Shown here: piece after piece, positions 42,094-50,027 of the stretch | Layout: each line of letters begins with the position of its first letter | Numbering within the stretch: the stretch's first letter is position 1 | Source of the DNA: an uncultured Acetatifactor sp. | GTDB taxonomy: Bacteria > Bacillota > Clostridia > Lachnospirales > Lachnospiraceae | Direction: 5' to 3' | Length of the DNA stretch: 60,990 nucleotides | Assembly: GCA_947627535.1 (NCBI GenBank) | Contig: CANQWM010000014.1 | Span: 1 to 60,990 of the forward strand | The notes under the pieces: generated by a model | Seen by the model: the letters and a program-made list of their open reading frames with translations, nothing else | Told to the model about the DNA's origin: nothing | Database searches by the model: none | Position numbers and translations under genes: made by a program

Positions 42094-43140
42094 ATGAGTC
42101 AGAGTCTGGGAAAAGCAAGTATTGTGCCGGAAAAACCGGTATATATTCTAAACAGCGCCAGCGTTGTGGGGACCAAGGAGGGCCAGGGTCCGCTGGGGCT
42201 TCTGTTCGACATGGTGGGAGAGGACGACATGTTTGGCTGCGCCACCTGGGAGGAAGCGGAGAGTACGCTCCAGAACAAGGCCGTGGGACTGGCGCTGGAA
42301 AAAGCCGGGGTCGAGAAGGAAGATGTTTCCTTTCTCTTTGCCGGTGATCTGCTGGGCCAATCAATAGCCACATCCTTTGGTATTTCAACCTATCAGATTC
42401 CATTGCTTGGAGTATACGGAGCCTGTTCTACCTGCGGAGAGTCTCTGCTTCTGGGGGCCATGTCTGTTGCGGGCGGCTTTGCCGACAGGGTGCTCTGCGT
42501 CACTTCAAGCCATTTTGCAAGTGCGGAAAAAGAATTCCGTTTTCCGCTGGAATACGGGAACCAGAGGCCGCTTTCCGCCACATGGACGGTGACAGGCAGC
42601 GCCGCTTTTGTCCTGGGCGGTGAGGAGGCGGTCCAAAAGACAAAAAAGAACGGCAGGGGCGGCCCAAGAGCCAGGATCACCGGAATGACTGCGGGGAAGA
42701 TCGTGGACTACGGCCTGAAGGATTCCATGAACATGGGGGCTTGTATGGCGCCCGCGGCGGCTTCCACGCTGGAACAGCACTTTATCGATTTTGGCAGTCA
42801 GCCGGATTTTTATGATAAGATCATCACAGGCGATCTTGGGAAAGTAGGACAGAGGGTGCTGATCGACCTGATGAAGGAAAAAGGGTATGACATCTTGGGG
42901 CGTCATATGGACTGTGGTATAGAGATTTATGACGGGGAAAGTCAGGATACCCATGCCGGAGGAAGCGGCTGCGGCTGCAGTGCGGTGACGCTCTCGGCCT
43001 ATATCCTGAGACAGCTGGAGGAGAGAAACTGGAAAAAGGTGCTCTTTCTGCCCACCGGCGCCCTGCTCAGCAAGACGAGTTTTAACGAGGGAAAGAGCGT
43101 GCCGGGGATCGCACACTGTATCGTGGCGGAGAGTCTGTAG
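42094..43140 (+). CDS. spoVAD: stage V sporulation protein AD
   Basis: A 348-residue thiolase-fold protein that binds dipicolinic acid and is needed for its uptake into the spore. Family features: GPLGLLFDMVGEDDMFGCAT, AGDLLGQSIATSFGI, PLLGVYGACSTCGESLLLGA, VCVTSSHFASAEKEFRFPLE (with LCVTSSHF) and the C-terminal GGSGCGCSAVTLSAYI. It should sit next to spoVAC and spoVAE; here it is alone. TATGGAGGG precedes the ATG. Confidence 0.95.
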   Translation: MSQSLGKASIVPEKPVYILNSASVVGTKEGQGPLGLLFDMVGEDDMFGCATWEEAESTLQNKAVGLALEKAGVEKEDVSFLFAGDLLGQSIATSFGISTYQIPLLGVYGACSTCGESLLLGAMSVAGGFADRVLCVTSSHFASAEKEFRFPLEYGNQRPLSATWTVTGSAAFVLGGEEAVQKTKKNGRGGPRARITGMTAGKIVDYGLKDSMNMGACMAPAAASTLEQHFIDFGSQPDFYDKIITGDLGKVGQRVLIDLMKEKGYDILGRHMDCGIEIYDGESQDTHAGGSGCGCSAVTLSAYILRQLEERNWKKVLFLPTGALLSKTSFNEGKSVPGIAHCIVAESL

Positions 43141-43262
43141 GAGGAACCGCCGGCTGCGGCTTTATGGAAAGGGGCGCGGGAAGCGCCGAAACGGTTTTCC
43201 ACCGACGTATAAGGAATTGAGAACAGCATTCAAATACAATCAAATCGGCGTCAGCAAAGGCA

Positions 43263-43304
43263 AACGGCAACACAGAGAGCAAAAATGCTTTCTGCGTTGC
43301 CGTT
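43263..43304 (+). terminator. long stem-loop after spoVAD
   Basis: AACGGCAAC (43,263-43,271) pairs with GTTGCCGTT (43,296-43,304), with further pairing inside (CAGA/TCTG, AGCA/TGCT). A short T-rich stretch follows. Likely transcription end of spoVAD. Confidence 0.55.
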
Positions 43305-43558
43305 CTTTATGTCTAATTTCAAATCGCAATCTTAACACCCGCCTTGCCGATATCGATCGGCAGGCGAGGCGGGAACGATGAACAATATCCGCAACCGAGC
43401 CGCAGAGGCGGATTACAATGATTTGATTTACAACGGATGCCACTTAACGGGGAATTGCCGCTGTCAACCGATGGCAGTTTTTCCTTCTCTGCAGGTGTTC
43501 ATAAAGTTGGCAGTTATAGTTGAAGAGGGTTGAACAATGAGTGATTTTTTAAATCCTC
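43305..43558 (+). other. intergenic stretch with hairpin and tiny frame
   Basis: A strong hairpin lies at about 43,338-43,375 (CCCGCCT/AGGCGGG outside, GCCGAT/ATCGGC inside). A 51-codon frame at 43,378-43,533 has no ribosome site and no recognised product. No other feature was found. Base composition falls from GC-rich to AT-rich here, marking the edge of a possible insertion that holds the PadR pair. Confidence 0.3.
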
Positions 43559-43603
43559 TTGACAAATATTACGGTTAGCGATATATTTATTACGGTAACC
43601 GTA
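43559..43603 (+). promoter_or_regulatory. promoter and operator of the PadR/DUF2812 operon
   Basis: TTGACA (43,559-43,564), 17 bases, TATATT (43,582-43,587). TTACGGTTAG between the boxes is repeated as half of the palindrome TACGGT-A-ACCGTA (43,591-43,603) over the expected start point. The repeated half-sites fit autoregulation by the PadR protein. Confidence 0.7.
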
Positions 43604-43619
43604 GTAAGGGGGCGTAAAA

Positions 43620-43943
43620 TTGCGTGACAATATTAAGGGCGGCGCACTGACTGAAGTAACATTTTTTGTTTTGCTTTCAGTTTATCAGCCGAGGCACGGA
43701 TATGCAATCATGCAGTTTATTGAAGAAAAAACGAACGGTCGGTTGGTGCTTGGGGCAGGAACGCTGTATGGTGCACTCACATCTCTGGAAGAGAAAGGGT
43801 GGATTCTGCCGTGCGGCAACGCAGGTGGACGAAAAAAAGAATATCTCATCACAGATGCAGGAAAAGAAATCTGCAATAAAGAAATTCTTCGATTAAAAGA
43901 ACTGGTCAAAATCGCTGAGGATATTATGGGAGAAAAAATATGA
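43620..43943 (+). CDS. PadR-family transcriptional repressor
   Basis: A 107-residue winged-helix protein of the short PadR type (PadR-s2): TEVTFFVLLSVYQPRHGYAI with the MQFIEEKTNGR recognition helix region, LGAGTLYGALTSLEEKGWIL wing entry and a C-terminal dimer helix. The TTG at 43,620 has AAGGGGG seven bases upstream and is the likely start. Overlaps the DUF2812 gene by ATGA at 43,940-43,943. PadR repressors commonly control the linked membrane protein or exporter. Confidence 0.85.
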   Translation: MRDNIKGGALTEVTFFVLLSVYQPRHGYAIMQFIEEKTNGRLVLGAGTLYGALTSLEEKGWILPCGNAGGRKKEYLITDAGKEICNKEILRLKELVKIAEDIMGEKI

Positions 43944-44758
43944 GTGAAAAATATTATCGTTTCTTTTGGGGCTTCCTGAAAAGGCAGGAAAACTGGCTGA
44001 ATGAAATGGCGGATAAAGGCTATCGTCTGATTCGTACAGGCAGGGCATGGTATGAGTTTGAGGATTGTGAACCGGGGAAATATCGCTACGCAGTAGAATT
44101 TGTCGGAGAAAAATCGAAACAAAGCGCCAAAGAATATGCGTCTTTTTTGGAGGATTTCGGCTATCGTGTGTTATATAAGAATTTGAATCTTGATTATTCC
44201 GTGGGAAAAGCTGTTTTTCGCCCGTGGGCAAAAAAAGGCGGTAAAATCGCAACGACCGGAGGCTCTTACAACAAAGAACTTCTCCTTGTAGAAAAGGAAA
44301 ACGACGGGAAACCGTTTGAATTGCACACTACCGACGATGACATCCGAGAATATAAAAAGACAATTCGTAAACCATGGATTTTTTCTATCGTTACCATCCT
44401 TGTTGTTATTTTAATATCTCTTGGAGGCATTTTCTTGACAAAAACTTTGGGCCTTGAAAGCAGCAGAAGTGCAACAAGAATTGGTTATGTTGGCAACGAA
44501 GGGTATAGCAGTTGGACAGGCAGATATAGTTCTCTTGACGGAACCATGAAGAAAAGCATTTACCCAAAGACTGATGTGCTTCATATTGATGTAACAACCG
44601 ACGGTGGGACAATCTCCATTGAAATACAGGATGCGGATGGGAATGTCATTTTTGATGAGCACGATATCGGAACCGAATCTTTTGATGTAGCCGTGTCCGG
44701 AAAAGTTGTTGTTAGAATTATAGCCGACAGTCATAAAGGCAGTTTTTCCATAGAATAA
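43940..44758 (+). CDS. DUF2812 membrane protein
   Basis: A 272-residue protein. The N-terminal DUF2812 domain (RQENWLNEMADKGYRLIRTG, YRYAVEFVGEK, YASFLEDFGYRVLYKN) is cytoplasmic, one membrane helix lies near residues 147-169 (IFSIVTILVVILISLGGIFL), and the C-terminal 95 residues form an outer beta-rich domain. PadR-DUF2812 pairs are frequent in Firmicutes; the function is unknown. Typical DUF2812 proteins have two TM helices, so the C-terminal domain here is a variant. Confidence 0.78.
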   Translation: MSEKYYRFFWGFLKRQENWLNEMADKGYRLIRTGRAWYEFEDCEPGKYRYAVEFVGEKSKQSAKEYASFLEDFGYRVLYKNLNLDYSVGKAVFRPWAKKGGKIATTGGSYNKELLLVEKENDGKPFELHTTDDDIREYKKTIRKPWIFSIVTILVVILISLGGIFLTKTLGLESSRSATRIGYVGNEGYSSWTGRYSSLDGTMKKSIYPKTDVLHIDVTTDGGTISIEIQDADGNVIFDEHDIGTESFDVAVSGKVVVRIIADSHKGSFSIE

Positions 44759-45001
44759 GAACGCATACAGAGGATTAGATTTTGAGCAAAACATGACTTG
44801 CGACGATGCGTCTCCATGCGCAGCGAGCAACGGATCGCGCCCCACGCAACCCAAATTCACAATCTACCTCATGAATTCAAAATTGCTCCATAAAAAGCGG
44901 GAAGGTGTAGTCCTTAAAACTGCGCCTTCCCATTCCATTTGAAATTGATTCCTTATCAGTCCGCCCCTTTCTCTGCCGGGGACTGTTTTTTCCCGAATCG
45001 G

Positions 45002-45030
45002 TTGTGCAATGTTGGAAAATGATGTATACT
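45002..45030 (+). promoter_or_regulatory. promoter of the GH8 gene
   Basis: TTGTGC (45,002-45,007), 17 bases, TATACT (45,025-45,030). The space before it (44,759-45,001) has no gene; it holds a GGGAAGG/CCTTCCC stem (44,899-44,941) that may end the DUF2812 transcript. Confidence 0.6.
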
Positions 45031-45076
45031 GCAATCAGATTGTTTCCAAAATAATCAAGATTCGGGAGGAAAATAT

Positions 45077-46240
45077 ATGGGGGTTTATGACACAAAGGAG
45101 TATCGAAATCTGTTTCTGGAGAGCGGCAGGAGCGAAAAGGAGATTGAAGACAGGATACAGGAGATCTGGGACACATTTTTTTACGGCCCCGAGGACGAGC
45201 GGATCTTTCATCCCGTGGGGGAGGATATGGGATATCTGGAGGATACCGGAAACCATGACGCCCGCACGGAGGGAATGTCTTACGGTATGATGATCTGTGT
45301 CCAGCTGGACAAAAAGGAAGAGTTTGACCGGATCTGGAAATGGGCGTATACCTACATGTGGCAGAAATCCGGGGAAAACGAGGGATATTTTGCGTGGTCC
45401 TGCGCCCTGGACGGTACAAAGAACGCCGAAGGGGCCGCGCCTGACGGAGAAGAGTTCTTTGCCATGTCCCTTTTCTTTGCTTCTCACAGATGGGGAGACG
45501 GCGAGGGGATCTACTGTTACTCCGAACATGCGAGAGCTATTCTGCGCGCCTGTCTGCACAAGGGAGAGGCCGGCAGACCCGGACAGTCCATGTGGAACCG
45601 GGGAAACCGTCAGGTGCTGTTCGTGCCGGGGATAGATTTTACGGACCCTTCCTATCATCTGCCGCACTTTTATGAGCTTTTTGCGCTCTGGGCCGACGAG
45701 CAGGACAGGCCCTTCTGGAGGGAGGCGGCCGCCGCGAGCAGAAGATACTTAAAGAGCGCCTGCCATCCCATTACGGGCATGAGTGCGGAGTACGCGGAAT
45801 TTGACGGATCGCCGATGAAAAGGAAGCTTCCCTGGACTGACGACCGGCATGACTGGTTTTACAGCGACGCCTACAGAACCGTCGCCAATATTGGTCTGGA
45901 CTATTCCTGGTTCGGTGTGGATGAAGGTCAGGCGGACGCCGCTGTCCGGCTGCAGCATTTCCTGGGAAAGCAGGAAAACCCTTATCAGATTTATGAGCTG
46001 GACGGCACCTGTCTGGGGCAGGATGCGCTGCATCCCGTGGGGATGCTGGCGGCGACGGCACAGGGGGCTTTAGCTGTAATCGGACGGAGCCAGGACAGGC
46101 AGGCGCAGCAGACGGCCCGGCAGTGGGTGGAACGTCTCTGGCAGCAGCCTCTGCGCAGGGGAGAGCGGAGATATTACGACAACTGTCTGTATTTCTTTGC
46201 GTTTCTGGCGCTCAGCGGAAGATACCGGATCTGGGGCTGA
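45077..46240 (+). CDS. GH8 reducing-end xylose-releasing exo-oligoxylanase (Rex type)
   Basis: A 387-residue intracellular glycoside hydrolase without signal peptide. The family 8 features are NHDARTEGMSYGMMICVQLD with the general-acid Glu, GYFAWSCALDGTKNAEGAAP DGEEFFAM in two parts, and DDRHDWFYSDAYRTVANIGL near the site of the base Asp. Sequence and length match Rex enzymes that remove xylose from the reducing end of xylo-oligosaccharides. Other GH8 activities cannot be excluded. The gene has its own promoter and GGGAGG ribosome site; no xylan transporter is adjacent. Confidence 0.87.
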   Translation: MGVYDTKEYRNLFLESGRSEKEIEDRIQEIWDTFFYGPEDERIFHPVGEDMGYLEDTGNHDARTEGMSYGMMICVQLDKKEEFDRIWKWAYTYMWQKSGENEGYFAWSCALDGTKNAEGAAPDGEEFFAMSLFFASHRWGDGEGIYCYSEHARAILRACLHKGEAGRPGQSMWNRGNRQVLFVPGIDFTDPSYHLPHFYELFALWADEQDRPFWREAAAASRRYLKSACHPITGMSAEYAEFDGSPMKRKLPWTDDRHDWFYSDAYRTVANIGLDYSWFGVDEGQADAAVRLQHFLGKQENPYQIYELDGTCLGQDALHPVGMLAATAQGALAVIGRSQDRQAQQTARQWVERLWQQPLRRGERRYYDNCLYFFAFLALSGRYRIWG

Positions 46241-46288
46241 TTTAGGGCAGGCGCCTGGCGGGATGCCGGGACAGGTCCTTAGAAAAAA

Positions 46289-46332
46289 GCCTGCAGTCAG
46301 GCGGTGCGGTCCCGGAGGGGCCGCACCGCCTT
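46289..46332. terminator. two hairpins between convergent genes
   Basis: GCCTG-CAGT-CAGGC (46,289-46,302) is preceded by six A, which on the minus strand gives a T-run and ends the DUF11 gene. A second stem, GGCGGTGCGG/CCGCACCGCC (46,300-46,330), follows and may serve the GH8 gene. The two stems overlap slightly and cannot form together. Confidence 0.7.
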
Positions 46333-46351
46333 CAAACGCTTGAGAGGTTTC

Positions 46352-47218
46352 TTATACAGTACCGGTTATGGTCAGAATGCTGACACCGGGATTTACGGTC
46401 CAAGCTCCCGTTGCGGGATCCTGGGTGAAGGTAGCCGCGGGTACGGTGATCTGTCCTTCCACGGTGGCGAAGGCACCGGTCAGGTTATTGTAGGTGTAGT
46501 TTGTTGTGGCAGTCCACTGGGCTCCGTCAAAGGTCACGTTCAGGGAGTTGAGCACCGGGTTGAAGGTGTCTGTCACAACGATCCTGTCGGCGGCCGATGC
46601 GGCTGTGTTGCCGAGGTTCTGGATAATAAAGGTATAGGTCAGCTGTCCGTTTTCCGTTACGGTGGTGGGAGACAGGGATTTGCTGATGGTCAGCATTGCC
46701 CTGTCGGCGGCCGTGATCGTATCGGAGACCTGGATATCGCTGGTAATGCCTGCTCCGGTGATGGTAGCGGTGTTGGTGATGGTGCCGCCGGTGCTGAGAG
46801 GCGCAAACTGATTGACCGATGCCTGATAGATCAGGGTCGCGTTCCCGCCTGCGGGCACGTTGATTCCGCTGATGGCAAGCGTTGATCCCGCGGAGACGGT
46901 GGGATCCGCCTGACGCACACCGTTTACATAATACTGAACGGAGCCGTCCACGTAGGTCAGGGGATACACGGTTGTGGGAACACCGCCGACCGTTGCGTCG
47001 GTTGCGCCCAGATTGTCCGTCACGGTCAGAGCCGTGAACGCCGTGGTGCCGGAATTGATGATGTTGATGATGTAGGTCACGTTATCATTGGAGGTGTAAG
47101 TGCCGATCAGGGCTGTCTTTGTGGCGGAAAGCACTTCCAGCAGTTCGCCGGTGGTGATGTTGGAGGTTGTGACGTTTCCGTTGTAGGACAGAGTGGCCTG
47201 GTTATAAAATGTTGCCAT
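46352..47218 (-). CDS. DUF11-repeat protein, probable spore-surface protein
   Basis: A 288-residue, Thr/Asn/Gly-rich beta protein without signal peptide or membrane helix. It has two DUF11-like repeats: about 30-150 (ATKTALIGTYTSNDNVTYII, TALTVTDNLGATDATVGG) and 155-288 (LTISKSLSPTTVTENGQLTY, RIVVTDTFNPVLNSLNVTFD). DUF11 proteins are usually secreted adhesin-like surface proteins; a leaderless version controlled by a sigma-K type promoter (47,256-47,283) suggests synthesis in the mother cell and assembly on the spore coat or exosporium. That role is inference. AAAGGAG precedes the ATG. The gene is flanked by plus-strand genes on both sides. Confidence 0.75.
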   Translation of the reverse strand: MATFYNQATLSYNGNVTTSNITTGELLEVLSATKTALIGTYTSNDNVTYIINIINSGTTAFTALTVTDNLGATDATVGGVPTTVYPLTYVDGSVQYYVNGVRQADPTVSAGSTLAISGINVPAGGNATLIYQASVNQFAPLSTGGTITNTATITGAGITSDIQVSDTITAADRAMLTISKSLSPTTVTENGQLTYTFIIQNLGNTAASAADRIVVTDTFNPVLNSLNVTFDGAQWTATTNYTYNNLTGAFATVEGQITVPAATFTQDPATGAWTVNPGVSILTITGTV

Positions 47219-47255
47219 GGTAACTCCTTTTACAAAATTCTTTGTTTTTTTCCTA

Positions 47256-47283
47256 TATGATATGTTATTTTGTAGAAATTTGT
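47256..47283 (-). promoter_or_regulatory. sigma-K type promoter of the DUF11 gene
   Basis: On the minus strand AC (47,283-47,282), 17 bases, CATATCATA (47,264-47,256), which is a complete match to the sigma-K pattern AC-N16/17-CATAnnnTA known from Bacillus. No good TATAAT box was seen in the same stretch. Confidence 0.55.
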
Positions 47284-47421
47284 GAAAGGGCGGTTATGGC
47301 GCATACAGCGGGAACCCTGCAGCGGAGCCGTCCAGCCGCGTTTTCCCTGCTTGACGGGAAAAAGTTTTTATTGTATGCTGAGTTACGAAAATATTGTGGG
47401 ACAGGTTTGGAGAATGCGGGA

Positions 47422-48465
47422 ATGGGAAGGGAAAAAGGGCATAAAAAACCATATCTTGAACTATTGCGCGTCATTGCAATCTTTGGAGTGGTTTTCTGCC
47501 ATACGGAATCTGCCGGGATACATCACTATGTGCTGACATCCAACGCGGTCAATTACTGGATGGGTTTATTTTTGGCATCGGTAAGCCAGTATTGCATTCC
47601 CCTGTTTTTTATGATAAGCGGCGCGGTGCTGCTTCAGCGTGAGGAATCCATTTCCTATGTGTATCGACACCGCATTGTAAGGATTGGGCTTATAACAGTC
47701 CTGATGGGGCTGCTGCAGTACCTGTGGATATACAGGGGGCATTGGGAGACGATGACCCTGAAAGGTGCTGTGAGGCTGTTATATGAAGGCGCGACCGTGA
47801 CTCCGCTCTGGTTTTTGTTTGCCTATCTTTCCTTTTTGATGGTGCTTCCTTTTCTGCAAAGATTTGTCAGGGCGGTCACAGATGGCCGGTGGTTCTTATA
47901 TCTTTTGGCAGGGTATGTATTTTTGAATGACATCCTGGCTATTCTGGAATATTATATGGGATGGAATCATACGATGCTGCGTCTGCCGATTGTGGAATAT
48001 CCGGCCTTGATGACTGTATTGGGATATTTTGTGGAGCACCGCTCGGGGGATATGTTTTTGAAGCTTAAAAATATTATGGCAATGATCGGCATATCCGGCG
48101 TTCTGGCGGCGCTGAGCATGTTTGTGAATCAATCCACGCTGGAGGGATCAAATTACATAACGATGGGAAGTCTGTTCGCGCCGGTGTACGCATTGACGAT
48201 ATTTGTAACGGTGCGTTATATTGTTTATAAACGGCCTATGCCTGAAGCGCTGGAGAAGGCGGTCTGCTTTGCCGGAGCAGGGACCTTCGGCACCTATCTG
48301 ATAGAGATACAGCTTCGGGAATTTCTTTTTCCGATCTATGAGTTCCTCGGCCCGAAGATACATGCGATTCCTGCGGCCTTTGTGTGGGTGGGAGCCTGCG
48401 TTTTGACGGGTATTCTGCTGACTAATTTATTGAGATGCGTACCGGTTATCAGAAAATTACTCTGA
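47422..48465 (+). CDS. membrane-bound acyltransferase (acyltransferase 3 family)
   Basis: A 347-residue protein with about ten membrane helices. It starts like the family (YLELLRVIAIFGVVFCHTES with the conserved R and active-site-like H), followed by SQYCIPLFFMISGAVLLQRE. Such proteins O-acetylate or succinylate cell-surface polysaccharides. The ATG at 47,422 follows GGAG and fits the family N-terminus; a longer open frame begins at 47,242 but has no ribosome site and a polar, unrelated leader. Confidence 0.78.
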   Translation: MGREKGHKKPYLELLRVIAIFGVVFCHTESAGIHHYVLTSNAVNYWMGLFLASVSQYCIPLFFMISGAVLLQREESISYVYRHRIVRIGLITVLMGLLQYLWIYRGHWETMTLKGAVRLLYEGATVTPLWFLFAYLSFLMVLPFLQRFVRAVTDGRWFLYLLAGYVFLNDILAILEYYMGWNHTMLRLPIVEYPALMTVLGYFVEHRSGDMFLKLKNIMAMIGISGVLAALSMFVNQSTLEGSNYITMGSLFAPVYALTIFVTVRYIVYKRPMPEALEKAVCFAGAGTFGTYLIEIQLREFLFPIYEFLGPKIHAIPAAFVWVGACVLTGILLTNLLRCVPVIRKLL

Positions 48466-48482
48466 TTGGGAGAGTGAAGCTT

Positions 48483-48713
48483 ATGCGGAGAATGGAATTT
48501 AAGATGGAGCGTCCCGGCCTGCTGGAGCCGGGGCAGAAGATCACAGTGACGGAGGGGCTGCTGCCCAGCAATTATTATTACACCATCGACCCTTCTCTGG
48601 CTATGTCCGTGAACATTCCGTTTCGGGACAGGCTGAAGAGCAGAGAGGGAGTTGTCGTGGATATCGTGGAAAATGCCAGAGGCTTTTATGTGACGGCGGA
48701 GTTCGACGAATGA
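48483..48713 (+). CDS. small conserved cytoplasmic protein
   Basis: A 76-residue protein, mostly beta strands (FKMERPGLLEPGQKITVTEG, GVVVDIVENARGFYVTAEFD). GGGAGAG precedes the ATG at 48,483. It resembles short uncharacterised Lachnospiraceae proteins; no domain name is known to me. The gene starts 17 bases after the acyltransferase gene, and the repeat region follows. Confidence 0.55.
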   Translation: MRRMEFKMERPGLLEPGQKITVTEGLLPSNYYYTIDPSLAMSVNIPFRDRLKSREGVVVDIVENARGFYVTAEFDE

Positions 48714-48733
48714 CGAGAGCAGAGAGCCGAAGG

Positions 48734-49070
48734 GAGACATCAGGGAAAGGGCCGGCCGCAGAGCCGGAATAAATCCGGAACCGAGGGCCAGCCGCAGAGC
48801 CGGAATAAATCTGGAACCGAGAGCCGGAGCAAAGTCGGAACAAAAATCGGAACCGAGAGCCGGAGTAAGGCAGGAACAAAACAGAATCGAGAGCAGGAGC
48901 AAAGCAGGAACAAAACAGAATCAAGAGTCGGAGCAAGGCAGGAACAAAACAGAATCAAGAGCCGGAGCAAAGTCGGAACAAAAATCAGAATCAAGAGCAG
49001 GAGCAAAGCAGGAATAAACCAGGAACCAAGAGCCGGAACACAGAACAGGAACCAAGAATCAAAATATAAA
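48734..49070. repeat. purine-rich degenerate tandem repeat, 34-36 bp unit
   Basis: About nine units follow each other between the 76-residue gene and ridA. A typical unit is AATCAAGAGCCGGAGCAAAG followed by a TCGGAACAAAA-type end; units differ by point changes and length of 34-36 bases. Almost no T is found on the plus strand. Plus-strand frames are broken by stops, and the minus-strand open frames through it are hydrophobic shadows without starts. No unique spacers are present, so it is not a CRISPR array. Confidence 0.75.
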
Positions 49071-49100
49071 AGAGCAAAAGGAAAGGAAAGAGGAAAAATT

Positions 49101-49487
49101 ATGGCAAGAAAAATCTCAACAGACAAAGCGCCCGCAGCAATCGGGCCGTACTCACAGGGAATCGTCGCAGGAGGACTGCTCTTCGCTTCCGGCCAGATCG
49201 CAATTAACCCGGCCACCGGAGAGATTCAGGGGAATGACATTGTAACCCAGACGGAACAGGTCATGAAGAATATCGGCGCGCTGCTGGAGGCGGCGGGGAC
49301 TGGGTATGAAAGGGTGGTCAAGACTACCTGTTTCCTGGCGGACATGGGGGATTTTGCTACCTTTAACGAAGTGTACGCCCGGTATTTTACGGAGAAACCG
49401 GCCAGAAGCTGCGTGGCGGTAAAAACGCTGCCGAAGAATGTACTTTGCGAAGTGGAAGTCATTGCGGAAGTCGGAACGGACAGATAA
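49101..49487 (+). CDS. ridA: RidA family enamine/imine deaminase
   Basis: A 128-residue YjgF/YER057c/UK114 protein, which hydrolyses reactive enamines and imines formed by PLP enzymes. Key features: SQGIVAGGLLFASGQIAINP, TEQVMKNIGALLEAAGTGYE and, near the C-terminus, ARSCVAVKTLPKNVLCEVEV with the catalytic Arg and the Glu of the active site. AAAGAGGAAAAATT precedes the ATG. Length is typical for the trimeric enzyme. Confidence 0.94.
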   Translation: MARKISTDKAPAAIGPYSQGIVAGGLLFASGQIAINPATGEIQGNDIVTQTEQVMKNIGALLEAAGTGYERVVKTTCFLADMGDFATFNEVYARYFTEKPARSCVAVKTLPKNVLCEVEVIAEVGTDR

Positions 49488-49496
49488 GAATTTTTA

Positions 49497-49526
49497 TACA
49501 TAATTTACAGATAACGGCAGAAACTA
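49497..49526 (+). promoter_or_regulatory. candidate forespore promoter of spoVAE
   Basis: TACATA (49,497-49,502), 17 bases, GAAACTA (49,520-49,526). Compared with the spoVAB unit the -10 ends in the same AAACTA. Weak match to a sigma-G promoter. Confidence 0.3.
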
Positions 49527-49593
49527 AAGAATAAAAGAACTGCGGATGGCCGGGACGGCGGCGCGGTTTCATGTTTGGAAGGAGTATGCCGTT

Positions 49594-49950
49594 ATGGATT
49601 ATTTCAACGCTTTTTGGGTGGGAGGGCTGATCTGCGCCCTGGTACAGATTCTGATGGAGAAGACGAAGCTGATGCCGGGCAGGATCATGGTCCTTTTGGT
49701 CGTGACGGGAGCGGTTATCAGCTTCTTTGGCTGGTACGAGCCGTTTCAGAAATTTGCCGGCGCGGGAGCAGGCGTACCGCTTCTGGGTTTCGGAAATATC
49801 CTGATGAAAGGGGTAAAGGAAGCGGTGGACGAGCAGGGATTTTTAGGGCTGTTCGCGGGCGGCTTGAAGGCGGGCGCCGTGGGTACGGCGTCGGCGCTGA
49901 TCTTTGGCTACCTGGCCAGCCTGGTTTTTAAACCCAAGATGAAAAAATAG
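49594..49950 (+). CDS. spoVAE: stage V sporulation protein AE (SpoVAEb type)
   Basis: A 118-residue membrane protein with four hydrophobic segments. Typical family text: FWVGGLICALVQILMEKTKL, GAGAGVPLLGFGNILMKGVK and GLFAGGLKAGAVGTASALIF. With SpoVAC it is believed to form the membrane part of the dipicolinate channel. AAGGAG lies 11 bases before the ATG at 49,594. It is separated from spoVAD by 6.4 kb. After its stop there is a short duplicated run AAACGGAAGAAGGAACC. Confidence 0.92.
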   Translation: MDYFNAFWVGGLICALVQILMEKTKLMPGRIMVLLVVTGAVISFFGWYEPFQKFAGAGAGVPLLGFGNILMKGVKEAVDEQGFLGLFAGGLKAGAVGTASALIFGYLASLVFKPKMKK

Positions 49951-50027
49951 GACGCCGCCAAAAAGAAAACTCACAGAAACCGAAACGGAAGAAGGAACCA
50001 AAACGGAAGAAGGAACCGCCTGCGGGG

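Noticed and set aside
48734..49070. CRISPR array suggested by regular repeats
   Set aside because: Repeats follow each other without unique spacers and diverge gradually; no cas gene is present.
48740..49216. Hydrophobic minus-strand frame across the repeat region
   Set aside because: Its N-terminal third is antisense to ridA and the rest is a translation of the purine-rich repeat; no ribosome site.
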